Of a stretch of 32,270 bases of DNA, positions 24,308 to 32,182 are shown piece after piece. Each line of letters begins with the position of its first letter. Within the stretch, counting starts at the first letter, position 1. The notes under the pieces were generated by a model. The model was not told the origin of the DNA. It ran no database searches and saw nothing but the letters and a program-made list of their open reading frames with translations. A program made the position numbers and the translations under genes. The DNA is from Xanthomonas dyei (GTDB lineage: Bacteria > Pseudomonadota > Gammaproteobacteria > Xanthomonadales > Xanthomonadaceae). The DNA lies in NCBI RefSeq assembly GCF_002939865.1, contig NZ_MDEE01000047.1, positions 1-32,270 on the forward strand. Reading direction: 5' to 3'.

Positions 24308-24420
24308 ACGGGAATGGGGAATAGGGAATGGAGAATCGTAAAGCCTACCCCAGCCGCACAAGGAAGGCTGCCGGTGCGCGATGCGTTTACCATTCCCTAT
24401 TTCCCGACTCCCCATTCCCG
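24308..24420. repeat. Inverted pair of GGGAATGGGGAATAGGG-type repeats
   Basis: The left arm at 24308-24338 carries CGGGAATGGGG and AATAGGGAATG. The right arm at 24391-24420 is its reverse complement with about 8 extra bases, giving a potential long stem with a loop of about 60 bases. The pair sits in the divergent pyrE-ExoIII promoter region. The unit resembles intergenic repeats I associate with Xanthomonas genomes, and a related tract occurs at 17617. Confidence 0.65.
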
Positions 24421-24427
24421 GCCCCCA

Positions 24428-25228
24428 ATGCGCATCATCAGTTTCAACGCCAACGGCCTGCGCTCGGCCGCCAGCAAAGGTTTCTTCGAGTGGTTCGCCA
24501 CCCAGGACGCGGACGTGCTGTGCATCCAGGAAACCAAGGCGCAGGAGCATCAGCTGACCGGGCCGGAATTCCTGCCCGCTGGCTACAAGGCCTGGTTTCG
24601 CGATGCCAGCACCAAGAAGGGCTACAGCGGCGTGGCGATCTACGCCAAGCGCGCGCCCGACGAAGTGCGCACCGCGCTGGGCTGGCCGGAGTTCGACGAA
24701 GAAGGCCGCTATATCGAAGCGCGCTTCGGCAATCTGAGTGTCGTGTCCTTCTATATCCCGTCCGGGTCTTCCGGCGAGCTGCGCCAGGGCTACAAGTTCC
24801 AGGTGATGGAATGGCTGCGGCCGATCCTGGACGAGTGGCTGGCCAGTGGTCGCCAGTACGTGCTGTGCGGCGACTGGAACATCGTGCGCTCGGTGCTGGA
24901 CATCAAGAACTGGAAGTCCAACCAGAAAAATTCCGGCTGCCTGCCGCCCGAGCGCGATTGGCTCAACGGCCTGTGCGCCGACACTGCAAGCGAAGCCAGC
25001 GCCGCCGACGGCCGTGGCTGGATCGACAGCTACCGCGTCCTGCATCCGCAGGGCGAGGACTACACCTGGTGGAGCAATCGCGGCGCGGCGCGCGCCAACA
25101 ATGTCGGTTGGCGCATCGACTACCAGCTGGTCACCCCCGGCCTGCGCGACGCACTGCAGGCCTGCGCGATCTATCGTGAGCAGCGCTTCTCCGATCACGC
25201 GCCGTATATCGTGGATTACGCGCAGTGA
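24428..25228 (+). CDS. Exodeoxyribonuclease III / Crc-like endonuclease-phosphatase family protein
   Basis: A 266-residue ExoIII-family protein. The catalytic set is intact: Asn 7, Glu 35 (QETKAQ), Asp 149 and Asn 151 (GDWN), the Asp of WRIDYQ, and Asp 256-His 257 (SDHAP). It should therefore be an active AP endonuclease/3' exonuclease for base excision repair. The overall pattern (KNW..., PERxWL, WW, GWRxDYQxxTPGLR, HAPxIVDY) and its position divergent from pyrE match Pseudomonas Crc, a non-catalytic relative that assists Hfq in catabolite repression. I infer that this is the catalytic ancestor-like version. The start at 24428 follows a degenerate repeat and has no clear Shine-Dalgarno. Confidence 0.9.
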   Translation: MRIISFNANGLRSAASKGFFEWFATQDADVLCIQETKAQEHQLTGPEFLPAGYKAWFRDASTKKGYSGVAIYAKRAPDEVRTALGWPEFDEEGRYIEARFGNLSVVSFYIPSGSSGELRQGYKFQVMEWLRPILDEWLASGRQYVLCGDWNIVRSVLDIKNWKSNQKNSGCLPPERDWLNGLCADTASEASAADGRGWIDSYRVLHPQGEDYTWWSNRGAARANNVGWRIDYQLVTPGLRDALQACAIYREQRFSDHAPYIVDYAQ

Positions 25229-25488
25229 GTGAGCGCCTGCAGCCGGCCGGCGCTGCGACCGGCAAGGATGGACGGACGATTGGTTCGGTGCCTGCAACCA
25301 ACAGCAACATGGCTGCGATGAGGATCGGCATGTGGACAGCACGTCGCTGCTGGGGTCCGGTCAGTGCAGGTATTGCGCATCCCGTCTGGACCGGCCTGCT
25401 CGCCTCCGGGAGCTCTGCCTGCGCGCCGGCCGCTGACAATCCACCGGCCGTCTCGCTCGCCAATCGCTTCCACCGGCTGCACGCATGA
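25225..25488 (+). CDS. Possible small ORF coupled on both sides (hypothetical)
   Basis: An 87-codon frame starts with a GTG that overlaps the ExoIII-like stop (GTGA) and ends with a TGA that overlaps the AmpG start (ATGA). It thus fills the gap exactly. The protein has no recognised domain. A weakly hydrophobic middle and a Cys, Ala and Pro-rich composition leave its coding status doubtful. The overlaps are what one expects from a translationally coupled gene, but a gap of this size can stay open by chance in GC-rich DNA. If it is not a gene, the region is the AmpG leader. Confidence 0.3.
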   Translation: MSERLQPAGAATGKDGRTIGSVPATNSNMAAMRIGMWTARRCWGPVSAGIAHPVWTGLLASGSSACAPAADNPPAVSLANRFHRLHA

Positions 25489-26780
25489 CCAAGCCCGCGC
25501 CAAAATACAAAGGGCTGCGCGGCATCCGGCAGGCATTCGCCACCCCATCGGCGGCGACCATGGCGCTGCTGGGTTTCGGCAGCGGGCTGCCATTCCTGCT
25601 GATCGCCTCGCAGACGCTGTCGACCCGGCTGCGCGATGTCGGCCTGGACCTGGGCAGCATCGGCCTGATCAGCCTGACCAGCTTCTTCTATCTGCTCAAA
25701 TTCCTGTGGGCGCCGCTGATCGACCGCTACGCGTTTCCGCTGACCGCTTTTCTGGGCCGTCGCCGGTCCTGGCTGCTGGTCGCGCAGATCGGCGTGACCA
25801 TCGGCCTGGTCGCACTGGCGTTTTCGCGGCCGGACCTGAGCGTCACCGGCCTGGTGAGCTGGGTGCTGTTCGCCTCGTTCTGGGGCGCCACCCAAGATTC
25901 GGTTGTGGATGCCTATCGCATCGAGATCGCCCCGGAGACCGCACAGGCCGCGTTGGCCGCGACCTACACGCTTGGGTATCGCGTCGGCTTGATCCTGGGC
26001 GGCGCGGGTGCGCTGTATATGGCCGAATACCTCGACTGGACCTGGGCCTACCTGGGCATGTCGGCGTTGATGGGGCTGCCGATCATCACCACCCTGGTCT
26101 GCCGTGAGCCGGACCGCCCCGAAGCCACCGTGGTACGCCGCGTCGACGTTGCGGGTGCGTTCTGGCAGCCCATTTCCAGTTTCTTTTCCAGCAATGGCCT
26201 GGCGCTGGGGATTGTGCTGCTGCTATTCGTCGGCCTGTACAAGTTCCCCGACCAGGTGATCGGTGTGATGGCCGGCCCGTTCTATCTGGACTCGGGCTAT
26301 ACCAAGGCCGACATTGCCACCGTCTCCAAGCTGTTCGGTGTCTGGATCGGCATTGCCGGTGCCTTCGCCGGTGGTGCCGCAGTGGCGGCGTTCGGCTTTC
26401 GCCGCATGTTGCTGGTGGCCGCGCTGGGCGTGGCGCTGTCCAATCTGGCCTTCCTGCTGATGGCGCATAACCCCGGCAAGCTGTGGGCGTTCTACGCCGC
26501 GCTCAGTGCCGATAACCTGTTCCAGGGCTTTGCTGCCACCGTGCTGGTGGCCTTCATGTCGTCGCTGACCGATCGCAACTTCACTGCCACCCAGTACGCA
26601 CTGCTGGTGTCGCTGGCCAATCTGCCGGGCAAGTTCGCCGGCGGCGTGTCCGGGTTCCTGGTCCAGGCCACCTCATACAGCACCTTCTTCATCCTCAGCG
26701 CGCTCACCGTGATTCCCACCCTGGCATTGCTGGCCTGGCTATGGCCGCGCTTGCTGGCACACGACCGGCGGCCGGATTGA
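25485..26780 (+). CDS. ampG: AmpG-type muropeptide permease (MFS)
   Basis: A 431-residue major-facilitator transporter with about twelve transmembrane helices. AmpG features include the N-terminal GFGSGLPFLLIASQ helix, LKFLWAPLIDRY after the third helix, GRRRSWL, and ASFWGATQDSVVDAYRIE. AmpG imports GlcNAc-anhydroMurNAc-peptides from the periplasm for cell-wall recycling, and in many Gram-negatives it is needed for AmpC beta-lactamase induction. AnmK and an M23 endopeptidase lie a few kilobases downstream, so the local theme is peptidoglycan turnover. Xanthomonads may carry more than one AmpG, so paralogy should be kept in mind. Confidence 0.85.
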   Translation: MTKPAPKYKGLRGIRQAFATPSAATMALLGFGSGLPFLLIASQTLSTRLRDVGLDLGSIGLISLTSFFYLLKFLWAPLIDRYAFPLTAFLGRRRSWLLVAQIGVTIGLVALAFSRPDLSVTGLVSWVLFASFWGATQDSVVDAYRIEIAPETAQAALAATYTLGYRVGLILGGAGALYMAEYLDWTWAYLGMSALMGLPIITTLVCREPDRPEATVVRRVDVAGAFWQPISSFFSSNGLALGIVLLLFVGLYKFPDQVIGVMAGPFYLDSGYTKADIATVSKLFGVWIGIAGAFAGGAAVAAFGFRRMLLVAALGVALSNLAFLLMAHNPGKLWAFYAALSADNLFQGFAATVLVAFMSSLTDRNFTATQYALLVSLANLPGKFAGGVSGFLVQATSYSTFFILSALTVIPTLALLAWLWPRLLAHDRRPD

Positions 26781-26838
26781 AACGTCCGCCAAGGTTGCCG
26801 ATGATGCCGGCGGGGCAATCCATCGCACGAGGAAGGGC

Positions 26839-27066
26839 ATGACCGATCTGGTGTTGCGTGATATCGATCCGGTGCTGGTAGACCGCATCCGCCGCATTTC
26901 CGTCGCACGCGGCTGGACCCAGCACCAGACCGTCATGCATCTGCTCGAACAAGGCCTGTTCGCCAGCGAGTTCGAAGTCACCGGTGGCCTGCAGCACCCG
27001 GAAGTCGATGCCCTGGCCGAAGCCATCGCCGCGCTCAAGGCACTGCCGGCCGGCAACACGCCTTAG
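26839..27066 (+). CDS. Small ribbon-helix-helix-like protein
   Basis: A 75-residue protein starting at an ATG preceded by GAGGAAGG. The first half, LVLRDIDPVLVDRIRRISVARGWTQ (spanning a strand and a helix) followed by HQTVMHLLEQGL, fits the strand-helix-helix pattern of Arc/CopG/FitA-type DNA-binding antitoxins. The second half is an Ala/Leu-rich amphipathic tail. No toxin gene (PIN, RelE or MazF type) follows; the next 400 bp are non-coding. It may be an orphan regulator. It lies 58 bp past AmpG on the same strand and could be cotranscribed. Confidence 0.65.
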   Translation: MTDLVLRDIDPVLVDRIRRISVARGWTQHQTVMHLLEQGLFASEFEVTGGLQHPEVDALAEAIAALKALPAGNTP

Positions 27067-27493
27067 AGCGGCTGACAGAAACGGCGCGGACAGTCGTCGG
27101 ATGGGTGCCGTACGCGTGCTCAGAATCGCAGTTGCGAGTGGTAAGTGAGGCTTGCCAGCACTGCACGCGCCCGCCTGGTGGTGCGCGCAGTCGTCTTGCT
27201 TATCCGCTCTCCGCGGTCATTCTCTACCTGCGCGCCTTGCAAGGTGTTCGTCGTAACGCCTCAGCTCAATCGATGCATCCAGTTGCGCAGGCCAGGCCAG
27301 ACCATGGCAGTCGTCATGTACGCAGTGGCCATGGATTACCGACCATGCATCACTCGCTGAGCGCTACGGCTCGATGGCGGCCGGCAAGCTTGCATGGTTT
27401 CAAAACCACCGCGCTGCGTTGGCCTTGCCAACCTGGCGCGTGGCGCCAGCGCGGCCCCCTGGCTAGGGGCGTCAGCGTTGGTCGTGTGGTGGT
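27067..27493. other. Intergenic stretch with no supported gene
   Basis: Open frames here read as unlikely proteins. The only clear structure is the hairpin at 27433-27449 near the anmK end. The region lies between convergent genes, so it must contain the 3' ends of both transcripts. Confidence 0.5.
27433..27449. terminator. Hairpin downstream of anmK
   Basis: CTGGCGC and GCGCCAG form a perfect 7-bp stem with a GTG loop, 45 bases past the anmK stop on the minus strand. No T-run is present, so Rho-independent termination would be weak. Confidence 0.35.
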
Positions 27494-28627
27494 TCACGCC
27501 GGATAGATCGCCCCCAGCAGTCGCGGCCCTGCAGCCCCGGTGACCGAAGGCAGATTTGCCGGGCGCCCGGCCAGCAATTCGGCCGCCAGCCATGCAAACC
27601 CCATCGCCTCCAGATAATCCGGGTCCAGCCCGTGTCGTGCGCTGGATTCCACCACCACACCTGGCAGCCGCGCCGCCAGCCGCGCCATCAGCACCGGATT
27701 GCGCACGCCGCCGCCGCACACCAGCACGCGGCGGGTCTGCGGCTGCAGCCGTAGCAAGGCATCGGCCACGGTGGCCGCGGTGAGTTCTAGCAAGGTCGCC
27801 TGCACATCGGCGGGCTGCAGCGTCGCGTTGCCCATCGCCTGCTGCACCCAGGCCAAGTGGAAATGTTCGCGCCCAGTGCTCTTGGGCGGCGCCAGCGCAA
27901 ACCACGGGTCGGCCAGCAACGCCTGCAGCAACGACGCATCCACATTGCCACTGGCAGCAAACGCACCCTCGGCGTCGAACGCCGTGCCGCGATGGTGCAG
28001 GCACCAGCTATCCAGCAACGCATTGGCCGGGCCGGTATCGAAGCCCAGCACCGTGCCATCGCGCGGAATCAAGGTCAGGTTGCCGATCCCGCCCAGATTG
28101 AGCACGGCGCGGTCTTCATCGCCAGCCCCCAGCATCGCCAGATGAAACGCCGGCATCAGCGGCGCGCCCTGACCCCCAGCGGCCACATCGCGGCGGCGGA
28201 AGTCGGCCGCCGTAGTGATCCCGGTGTGCTCGGCAATCCGGCTCGCATCGCCGATCTGCCAGGTAAAGGCCGGGTCGCCGGTCGGCCGATGGCGAATGGT
28301 CTGCCCATGCGAGCCGATTGCGCGGATGTGCTGTCGCGCGATGCCACAGGTGTCGATCAGTTGATTGGCCGCGTCCGCGAAGGCCAGGCCTACCTGCGCA
28401 TCCAGCTGGCCCAGCGCATCGATGGCGATGGTCTCGGCGCCCTGGCCCAGCGCTACCAACGTCTCGCGCAGCTGCGGTGCCCACGGCACCGTCATGCCTG
28501 CCACCAGTTCGCAACGGCAGTGGCGGTCATCGGCAAAACGCACCAGCGCAGCATCGATGCCATCGGCGCTGGTGCCCGACATCAGGCCCAGATACAGCGG
28601 GAAGTTTTCGTGTTCCAGAACAGTCAT
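27494..28627 (-). CDS. anmK: Anhydro-N-acetylmuramic acid kinase
   Basis: A 377-residue sugar kinase of the ASKHA fold that cleaves the 1,6-anhydro ring and phosphorylates anhMurNAc to MurNAc-6-P during cytosolic peptidoglycan recycling. Key parts are the ATP-binding MSGTSADGIDAAL near the N-terminus, GSHGQTIRH, the LNLGGIGN loop, GFDTGPANALLD and VCGGGVRNP. Its length fits the family. The start ATG is at 28627. It takes the product of AmpG import after NagZ/AmpD processing. The M23 endopeptidase gene lies upstream on the same strand, 485 bp away; the spacing suggests a separate promoter. Confidence 0.95.
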   Translation of the reverse strand: MTVLEHENFPLYLGLMSGTSADGIDAALVRFADDRHCRCELVAGMTVPWAPQLRETLVALGQGAETIAIDALGQLDAQVGLAFADAANQLIDTCGIARQHIRAIGSHGQTIRHRPTGDPAFTWQIGDASRIAEHTGITTAADFRRRDVAAGGQGAPLMPAFHLAMLGAGDEDRAVLNLGGIGNLTLIPRDGTVLGFDTGPANALLDSWCLHHRGTAFDAEGAFAASGNVDASLLQALLADPWFALAPPKSTGREHFHLAWVQQAMGNATLQPADVQATLLELTAATVADALLRLQPQTRRVLVCGGGVRNPVLMARLAARLPGVVVESSARHGLDPDYLEAMGFAWLAAELLAGRPANLPSVTGAAGPRLLGAIYPA

Positions 28628-29112
28628 GCCAGAACCAATTGCGCAGCGGTCATGCAGCTTGTGCAGCTCAGGGGGGGCCAGTCAACTGGCCTGTCGATGG
28701 GCTGGCCTGGAAGGGCGGTGACCCTTACAAGCGAAGGCCACCAGTCGCCGAGAATTCACGCGTCCATCTCAGAGCGGCGAACAAAGCGTCGCAAGCAATC
28801 GTCAGGTGGGAATGGACGACGCGGAAAAACCGGAGTGTACGAGGGTGAGCTGCTGCACCGAGCAGCGTCCGCGCCCGTCTGTTGGCTCCAGCGTAACTTT
28901 GTCAGCTGCTGTCAATGCGCCGCTGACCTCTTCACCGCTTCCGCTGATTGCAACAATTTGTTGACGCTATGGTCGGCGCGGACACGCGTACCGACCACGG
29001 TCACTGCCAAGAGCGCCCCGCAGGCCTCAAGCACACTTAGACAACGGCACTCGCTCGGCGCTGCGGCACGCGGACCAGTGCGACCCGCACCGGTTAACGC
29101 CAGCCGCAATCC
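28628..29112. other. Intergenic stretch upstream of anmK with two dyads
   Basis: No convincing gene was found; the longest minus-strand frame here (28912-29109, 65 codons) has no recognisable features. Two dyads stand out: GGCCAGT-CA-ACTGGCC at 28676-28691 and CAACAATTTGTTG at 28951-28963. They could be operators or RNA hairpins in the anmK leader. The region should contain the anmK promoter. Confidence 0.45.
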
Positions 29113-30531
29113 TCAGCCGCGCGACTTGCTCTTGGCGGGCTTGTCGGCATCGGCATAGATCATCTTTTCCATGCCTTCGATGCGCGCCATGGCCGGCGCG
29201 GTCTGCGCACGGAAGGCCGCCAGTTCGGCACCTTGCAGCGGCTCCGGCGGCGGCATCGTCACCGACATCGGGTTGCGCTGCTGCCCGCCGACGCGGAATT
29301 CGTAATGCAGATGCGGGCCGGTCGCCAGGCCGGTCATGCCGACATAGCCGATCACCGTACCCTGGTTGATGCGCTGGCCGGCCTTGATCTTGCCGAAGCG
29401 CGACATGTGCCCGTACAGCGTGCTGTAGTTCTTGCCGTGGTCCAGGATCACCACATTGCCGTAGCCGCGCTGGGTGCCGACGAACACCACCCGCGCATCG
29501 CCGGCCGCCATGATCGGCGTGCCCGACGCGGCCGCGTAATCCACACCTTTATGCATGCGCATCGTGCCCAGCACCGGATGCTTGCGCGCACCGAAGGTGG
29601 AGCTGATGCGGCTATACGCCACCGGCATGCGGATAAAGCTCTTCTTCAACGGCCGGCCGGTGATGTCGTAATACTCGGCCGGCTTGCCGGCGCGCTCGAA
29701 GCGGAACCCGGTGTAGGTCTTGCCGCCGGTGGTGAAGGTCGCTGCCAGGATGTCGCCGGTGCTGATCCGCTCGCCCTCGCGCCAGGTTTCATCCATCACC
29801 ACGCTGAAGCGGTCGCCCGGCTGCAGATCCTTGTCGAAGTCGATGTCGTACTTGAAGATCTCGTCGGTCATGATCGCCACCGCCGCCGGCGACAGCCCCG
29901 ACTTGCCGGCCGATGCGTACAGCGAGCTGCTGATTTCACCGCTGGCCACCACGGTGCGCGTGGTCGTCGCGCGCTCGGTCACCTTCTCGCGCACGCTGTC
30001 GCCAAGTAGCCGCAATTCCACCCGATGGCTGGCGTCGCGATCAAAGCGCAGTGCCCGCAACTCACCCGGCGTCGGCATGTCGAACGCAATCTCGGTCCCC
30101 GGACGCAGTTTGGTCAGCGCCTCCTTGGTGCCCGGATGCGCCAGTACCTGATACATCACCGCGGTCGGGATTCCCAACTCCCCGAACAAGGTGCTCAGCG
30201 TCTGTCCCGACTTGACCTGCAGGATTTCCCACTCGGTGCTCGGCGCCAGCTGCTTGCGGCTGGGCACCAGCGGAGGCAATGGCAATGCCAGCGTGGAGTG
30301 ACTGGAGAGCGGGGTGTCGATGGCGTTGGAAAAGCCCGGCACGATCGTGGCCACCATCGCGCCGATGGTCGCGAACAAGCTGGCGTGGATCCAGTGACGA
30401 CGTGTCCAACGATCGTTGAACGCGGCCGGCAGGTGCTGCTTGAGCTTGCGATGCAGTGCAGTGTCGTGGAGGACGTGGAGGCGTTCTTGAAAGCGCCGCT
30501 TGCGTGCACGGCCCTGCTCTGAGTTCTGCAT
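29113..30531 (-). CDS. M23-family peptidoglycan endopeptidase, MepM-like
   Basis: A 472-residue membrane-anchored zinc metallopeptidase that should cut peptide crosslinks during cell-wall growth. It has a basic cytoplasmic N-terminus, a transmembrane helix at about 48-66, an OapA/LysM-like segment starting near WEILQVKSGQTLS (101-113), a central Csd3-like domain (about 200-290), and a LytM domain. The zinc ligands are H327-x3-D331 and H409 of HLH, with H407 catalytic. A short charged tail ends the protein. GAGGA lies nine bases upstream of the ATG. It diverges from tyrS, an order I also recall in Pseudomonas next to an rRNA operon. Confidence 0.93.
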   Translation of the reverse strand: MQNSEQGRARKRRFQERLHVLHDTALHRKLKQHLPAAFNDRWTRRHWIHASLFATIGAMVATIVPGFSNAIDTPLSSHSTLALPLPPLVPSRKQLAPSTEWEILQVKSGQTLSTLFGELGIPTAVMYQVLAHPGTKEALTKLRPGTEIAFDMPTPGELRALRFDRDASHRVELRLLGDSVREKVTERATTTRTVVASGEISSSLYASAGKSGLSPAAVAIMTDEIFKYDIDFDKDLQPGDRFSVVMDETWREGERISTGDILAATFTTGGKTYTGFRFERAGKPAEYYDITGRPLKKSFIRMPVAYSRISSTFGARKHPVLGTMRMHKGVDYAAASGTPIMAAGDARVVFVGTQRGYGNVVILDHGKNYSTLYGHMSRFGKIKAGQRINQGTVIGYVGMTGLATGPHLHYEFRVGGQQRNPMSVTMPPPEPLQGAELAAFRAQTAPAMARIEGMEKMIYADADKPAKSKSRG

Positions 30532-30576
30532 CGTTGGATTTCCTCGCTGGCTCGAAGTGCGAGCTCAATCGCCGGT

Positions 30577-30605
30577 ACCATAGACAGCCTGTAACAGCGC
30601 GTCAA
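30577..30605 (-). promoter_or_regulatory. Sigma-70 promoter of the M23 endopeptidase gene
   Basis: On the minus strand TTGACG (30605-30600) and TATGGT (30582-30577) are separated by 17 bp. They lie about 46 bases upstream of the ATG at 30531. Both hexamers and the spacing are close to consensus. Confidence 0.65.
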
Positions 30606-30632
30606 ACCATTGAGCCTGTTCATTATTTTCAC

Positions 30633-30661
30633 TTGGCGCGGAATTAACCCGCGTTTAACAT
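30633..30661 (+). promoter_or_regulatory. Candidate promoter of tyrS
   Basis: TTGGCG (30633-30638) and TAACAT (30656-30661) are 17 bp apart, about 40 bp upstream of the tyrS start. The -10 is imperfect, so this is a moderate prediction. Confidence 0.4.
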
Positions 30662-30701
30662 AATTCACGTTGTTGACGGCAAACGCCGCTGGAGTCTGTG
30701 G

Positions 30702-31913
30702 TTGGCCACTATCGAAGAATCCCTCGCACTCATCGGCCGTGGCGCCGACGAGATTCTCAAGCTCGATCAGCTTCAAGCCCGCTTGACGTCGGGCGTTCCG
30801 CTGCGGGTGAAGGCCGGCTTCGACCCCACAGCGCCGGATCTGCACCTGGGCCACACCGTGTTGCTCAACAAGATGCGGCAATTTCAGGAGCTGGGTCACC
30901 AGGTCATCTTCCTGATTGGCGACTTCACCGGCATGATCGGCGACCCGAGCGGCAAGAACGCCACCCGCAAACCGCTCAGTCGCGACGATGTGCTGGCCAA
31001 TGCCCGCACCTATGAAGAGCAGGTCTTCAAGATCCTGGACCGGGAGCGCACCGAAGTGCGCTTCAACTCCGAGTGGTTCGGCCAGATGAGCGCCGCCGAC
31101 ATGATCAAGCTGTCCGCCCAGCACACCGTGGCGCGGATGCTCGAGCGCGACGATTTCGCCAAGCGCTTCGCCGGCCAGCAGCCGATCGCCATCCACGAGT
31201 TCCTCTATCCGTTGGTGCAGGGCTACGACTCGGTGGCCTTGAAGGCCGACGTCGAGCTGGGCGGCACCGATCAGAAGTTCAACCTGTTGATGGGCCGTGG
31301 TCTGCAGGAGCATTACGGCCAGGCGCCGCAGGTCGTGCTGACCATGCCGTTGCTCGAAGGGCTGGACGGCGTTGCCAAGATGTCCAAGTCGCTGGGCAAC
31401 TACATCGGTATCAATGAGCCGGCGATCGATATCGTCACCAAGACCATGAAGATCGGCGACGAGCTGACCTGGCGCTGGATCGATCTGTTGTCCTTCGACA
31501 TCGGGGTGGCTGAAGCAGCACGCCTGAAAGAGCAGGTCGCCTCCGGTGAACTGCATCCGCGCGATGTCAAATTGCGCCTGGCCCGCGAACTGACGACGCG
31601 TTTCCACGATGCAGCGACAGCCGAACAGGCCATCGCCGGCTGGCACGCCGTGGTCACAGGGCAGGGCGACACCAGTCTGTTGTCGTTACAAGAGGTTGTG
31701 GTCCCGGCGGAAGGACTGCGGATCGCCAGCCTACTGACGGCTATCGGGCTTACGCCGAGCAATTCGGAGGCCAATCGCAAGCTCAAGGAGCGCGCGGTCA
31801 GGATCGACGGCGAGGTGATCGAGGATGCTGGCCGCGTGTTCGCCCCGGGATTCGAGGCGGTCATCCAGGTGGGCAAGCGCAATTTCGCCCGCGTGTCGCT
31901 GATTACTGGTTGA
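30702..31913 (+). CDS. tyrS: Tyrosyl-tRNA synthetase, TyrZ type
   Basis: A 403-residue class I synthetase that charges tRNA-Tyr. The first signature is HLGH at 48-51 and the second, KMSKS at 226-230, is intact. The tyrosine-pocket region with ELGGTDQKFN is present. A C-terminal S4 RNA-binding domain (about 340-400) has SNSEANRKLKERAVRIDGE. The sequence style (LIGDFTGMIGDPSGKNATR) matches the TyrZ subgroup of Proteobacteria. The start is a TTG at 30702 with GGAG seven bases before it; no ATG or GTG fits the family N-terminus. An rRNA promoter region follows. Confidence 0.95.
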   Translation: MATIEESLALIGRGADEILKLDQLQARLTSGVPLRVKAGFDPTAPDLHLGHTVLLNKMRQFQELGHQVIFLIGDFTGMIGDPSGKNATRKPLSRDDVLANARTYEEQVFKILDRERTEVRFNSEWFGQMSAADMIKLSAQHTVARMLERDDFAKRFAGQQPIAIHEFLYPLVQGYDSVALKADVELGGTDQKFNLLMGRGLQEHYGQAPQVVLTMPLLEGLDGVAKMSKSLGNYIGINEPAIDIVTKTMKIGDELTWRWIDLLSFDIGVAEAARLKEQVASGELHPRDVKLRLARELTTRFHDAATAEQAIAGWHAVVTGQGDTSLLSLQEVVVPAEGLRIASLLTAIGLTPSNSEANRKLKERAVRIDGEVIEDAGRVFAPGFEAVIQVGKRNFARVSLITG

Positions 31914-32051
31914 CCCGCGACAGGGTTGCTGCAAAGCCGCAACGCCGGGCCGCTGCTGCGGCGCTCCATATAGAAGGCCGCAACCACCAGATCGATCTTC
32001 AAACATGTTCTAAGAGCCCGGCTGAGTGCCAGCGCACGTATTTGGCAATTC

Positions 32052-32069
32052 TGTGAAAAATTTTTCACA
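32052..32069. promoter_or_regulatory. Perfect AT-rich palindrome upstream of the rRNA promoter
   Basis: TGTGAAAAATTTTTCACA is a perfect 18-bp palindrome with an A-tract/T-tract core in otherwise GC-rich DNA. It lies about 115 bp upstream of the -35 box. It may be a bent-DNA or UP-type activator site, a Fis/H-NS-like binding site, or a specific operator. Confidence 0.5.
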
Positions 32070-32084
32070 AAAGGCTTCCCAAAC

Positions 32085-32141
32085 TCCGTTTGCGGGCATA
32101 TAGTTCGCCTCCCCCGACGCAACGGACTCCGCAAACGCGGA
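32085..32141. promoter_or_regulatory. Inverted repeat in the rRNA upstream region
   Basis: TCCGTTTGCGG (32085-32095) is nearly the reverse complement of CCGCAAACGCGGA (32129-32141), with one extra pair of bases. TATAGT at 32100-32105, between the arms, could be the -10 of a second promoter, but no good -35 was found. Confidence 0.35.
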
Positions 32142-32182
32142 ACCAGAGCGAAAGGGTTCGAAAATTCCCTGAAGCTAGGGTG

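Noticed and set aside
23528..24427. A 300-codon upstream extension of the ExoIII-like frame
   Set aside because: It runs through pyrE on the opposite strand, and the ExoIII family starts at MRIISFNANG.
24305..25342. An upstream extension of the pyrE frame
   Set aside because: It lies opposite the ExoIII-like gene; PyrE starts at the ATG at 24304.
27105..27506. A 133-codon plus-strand frame between the RHH-like gene and anmK
   Set aside because: It has no domain and an atypical composition, and it runs into the convergent anmK gene.
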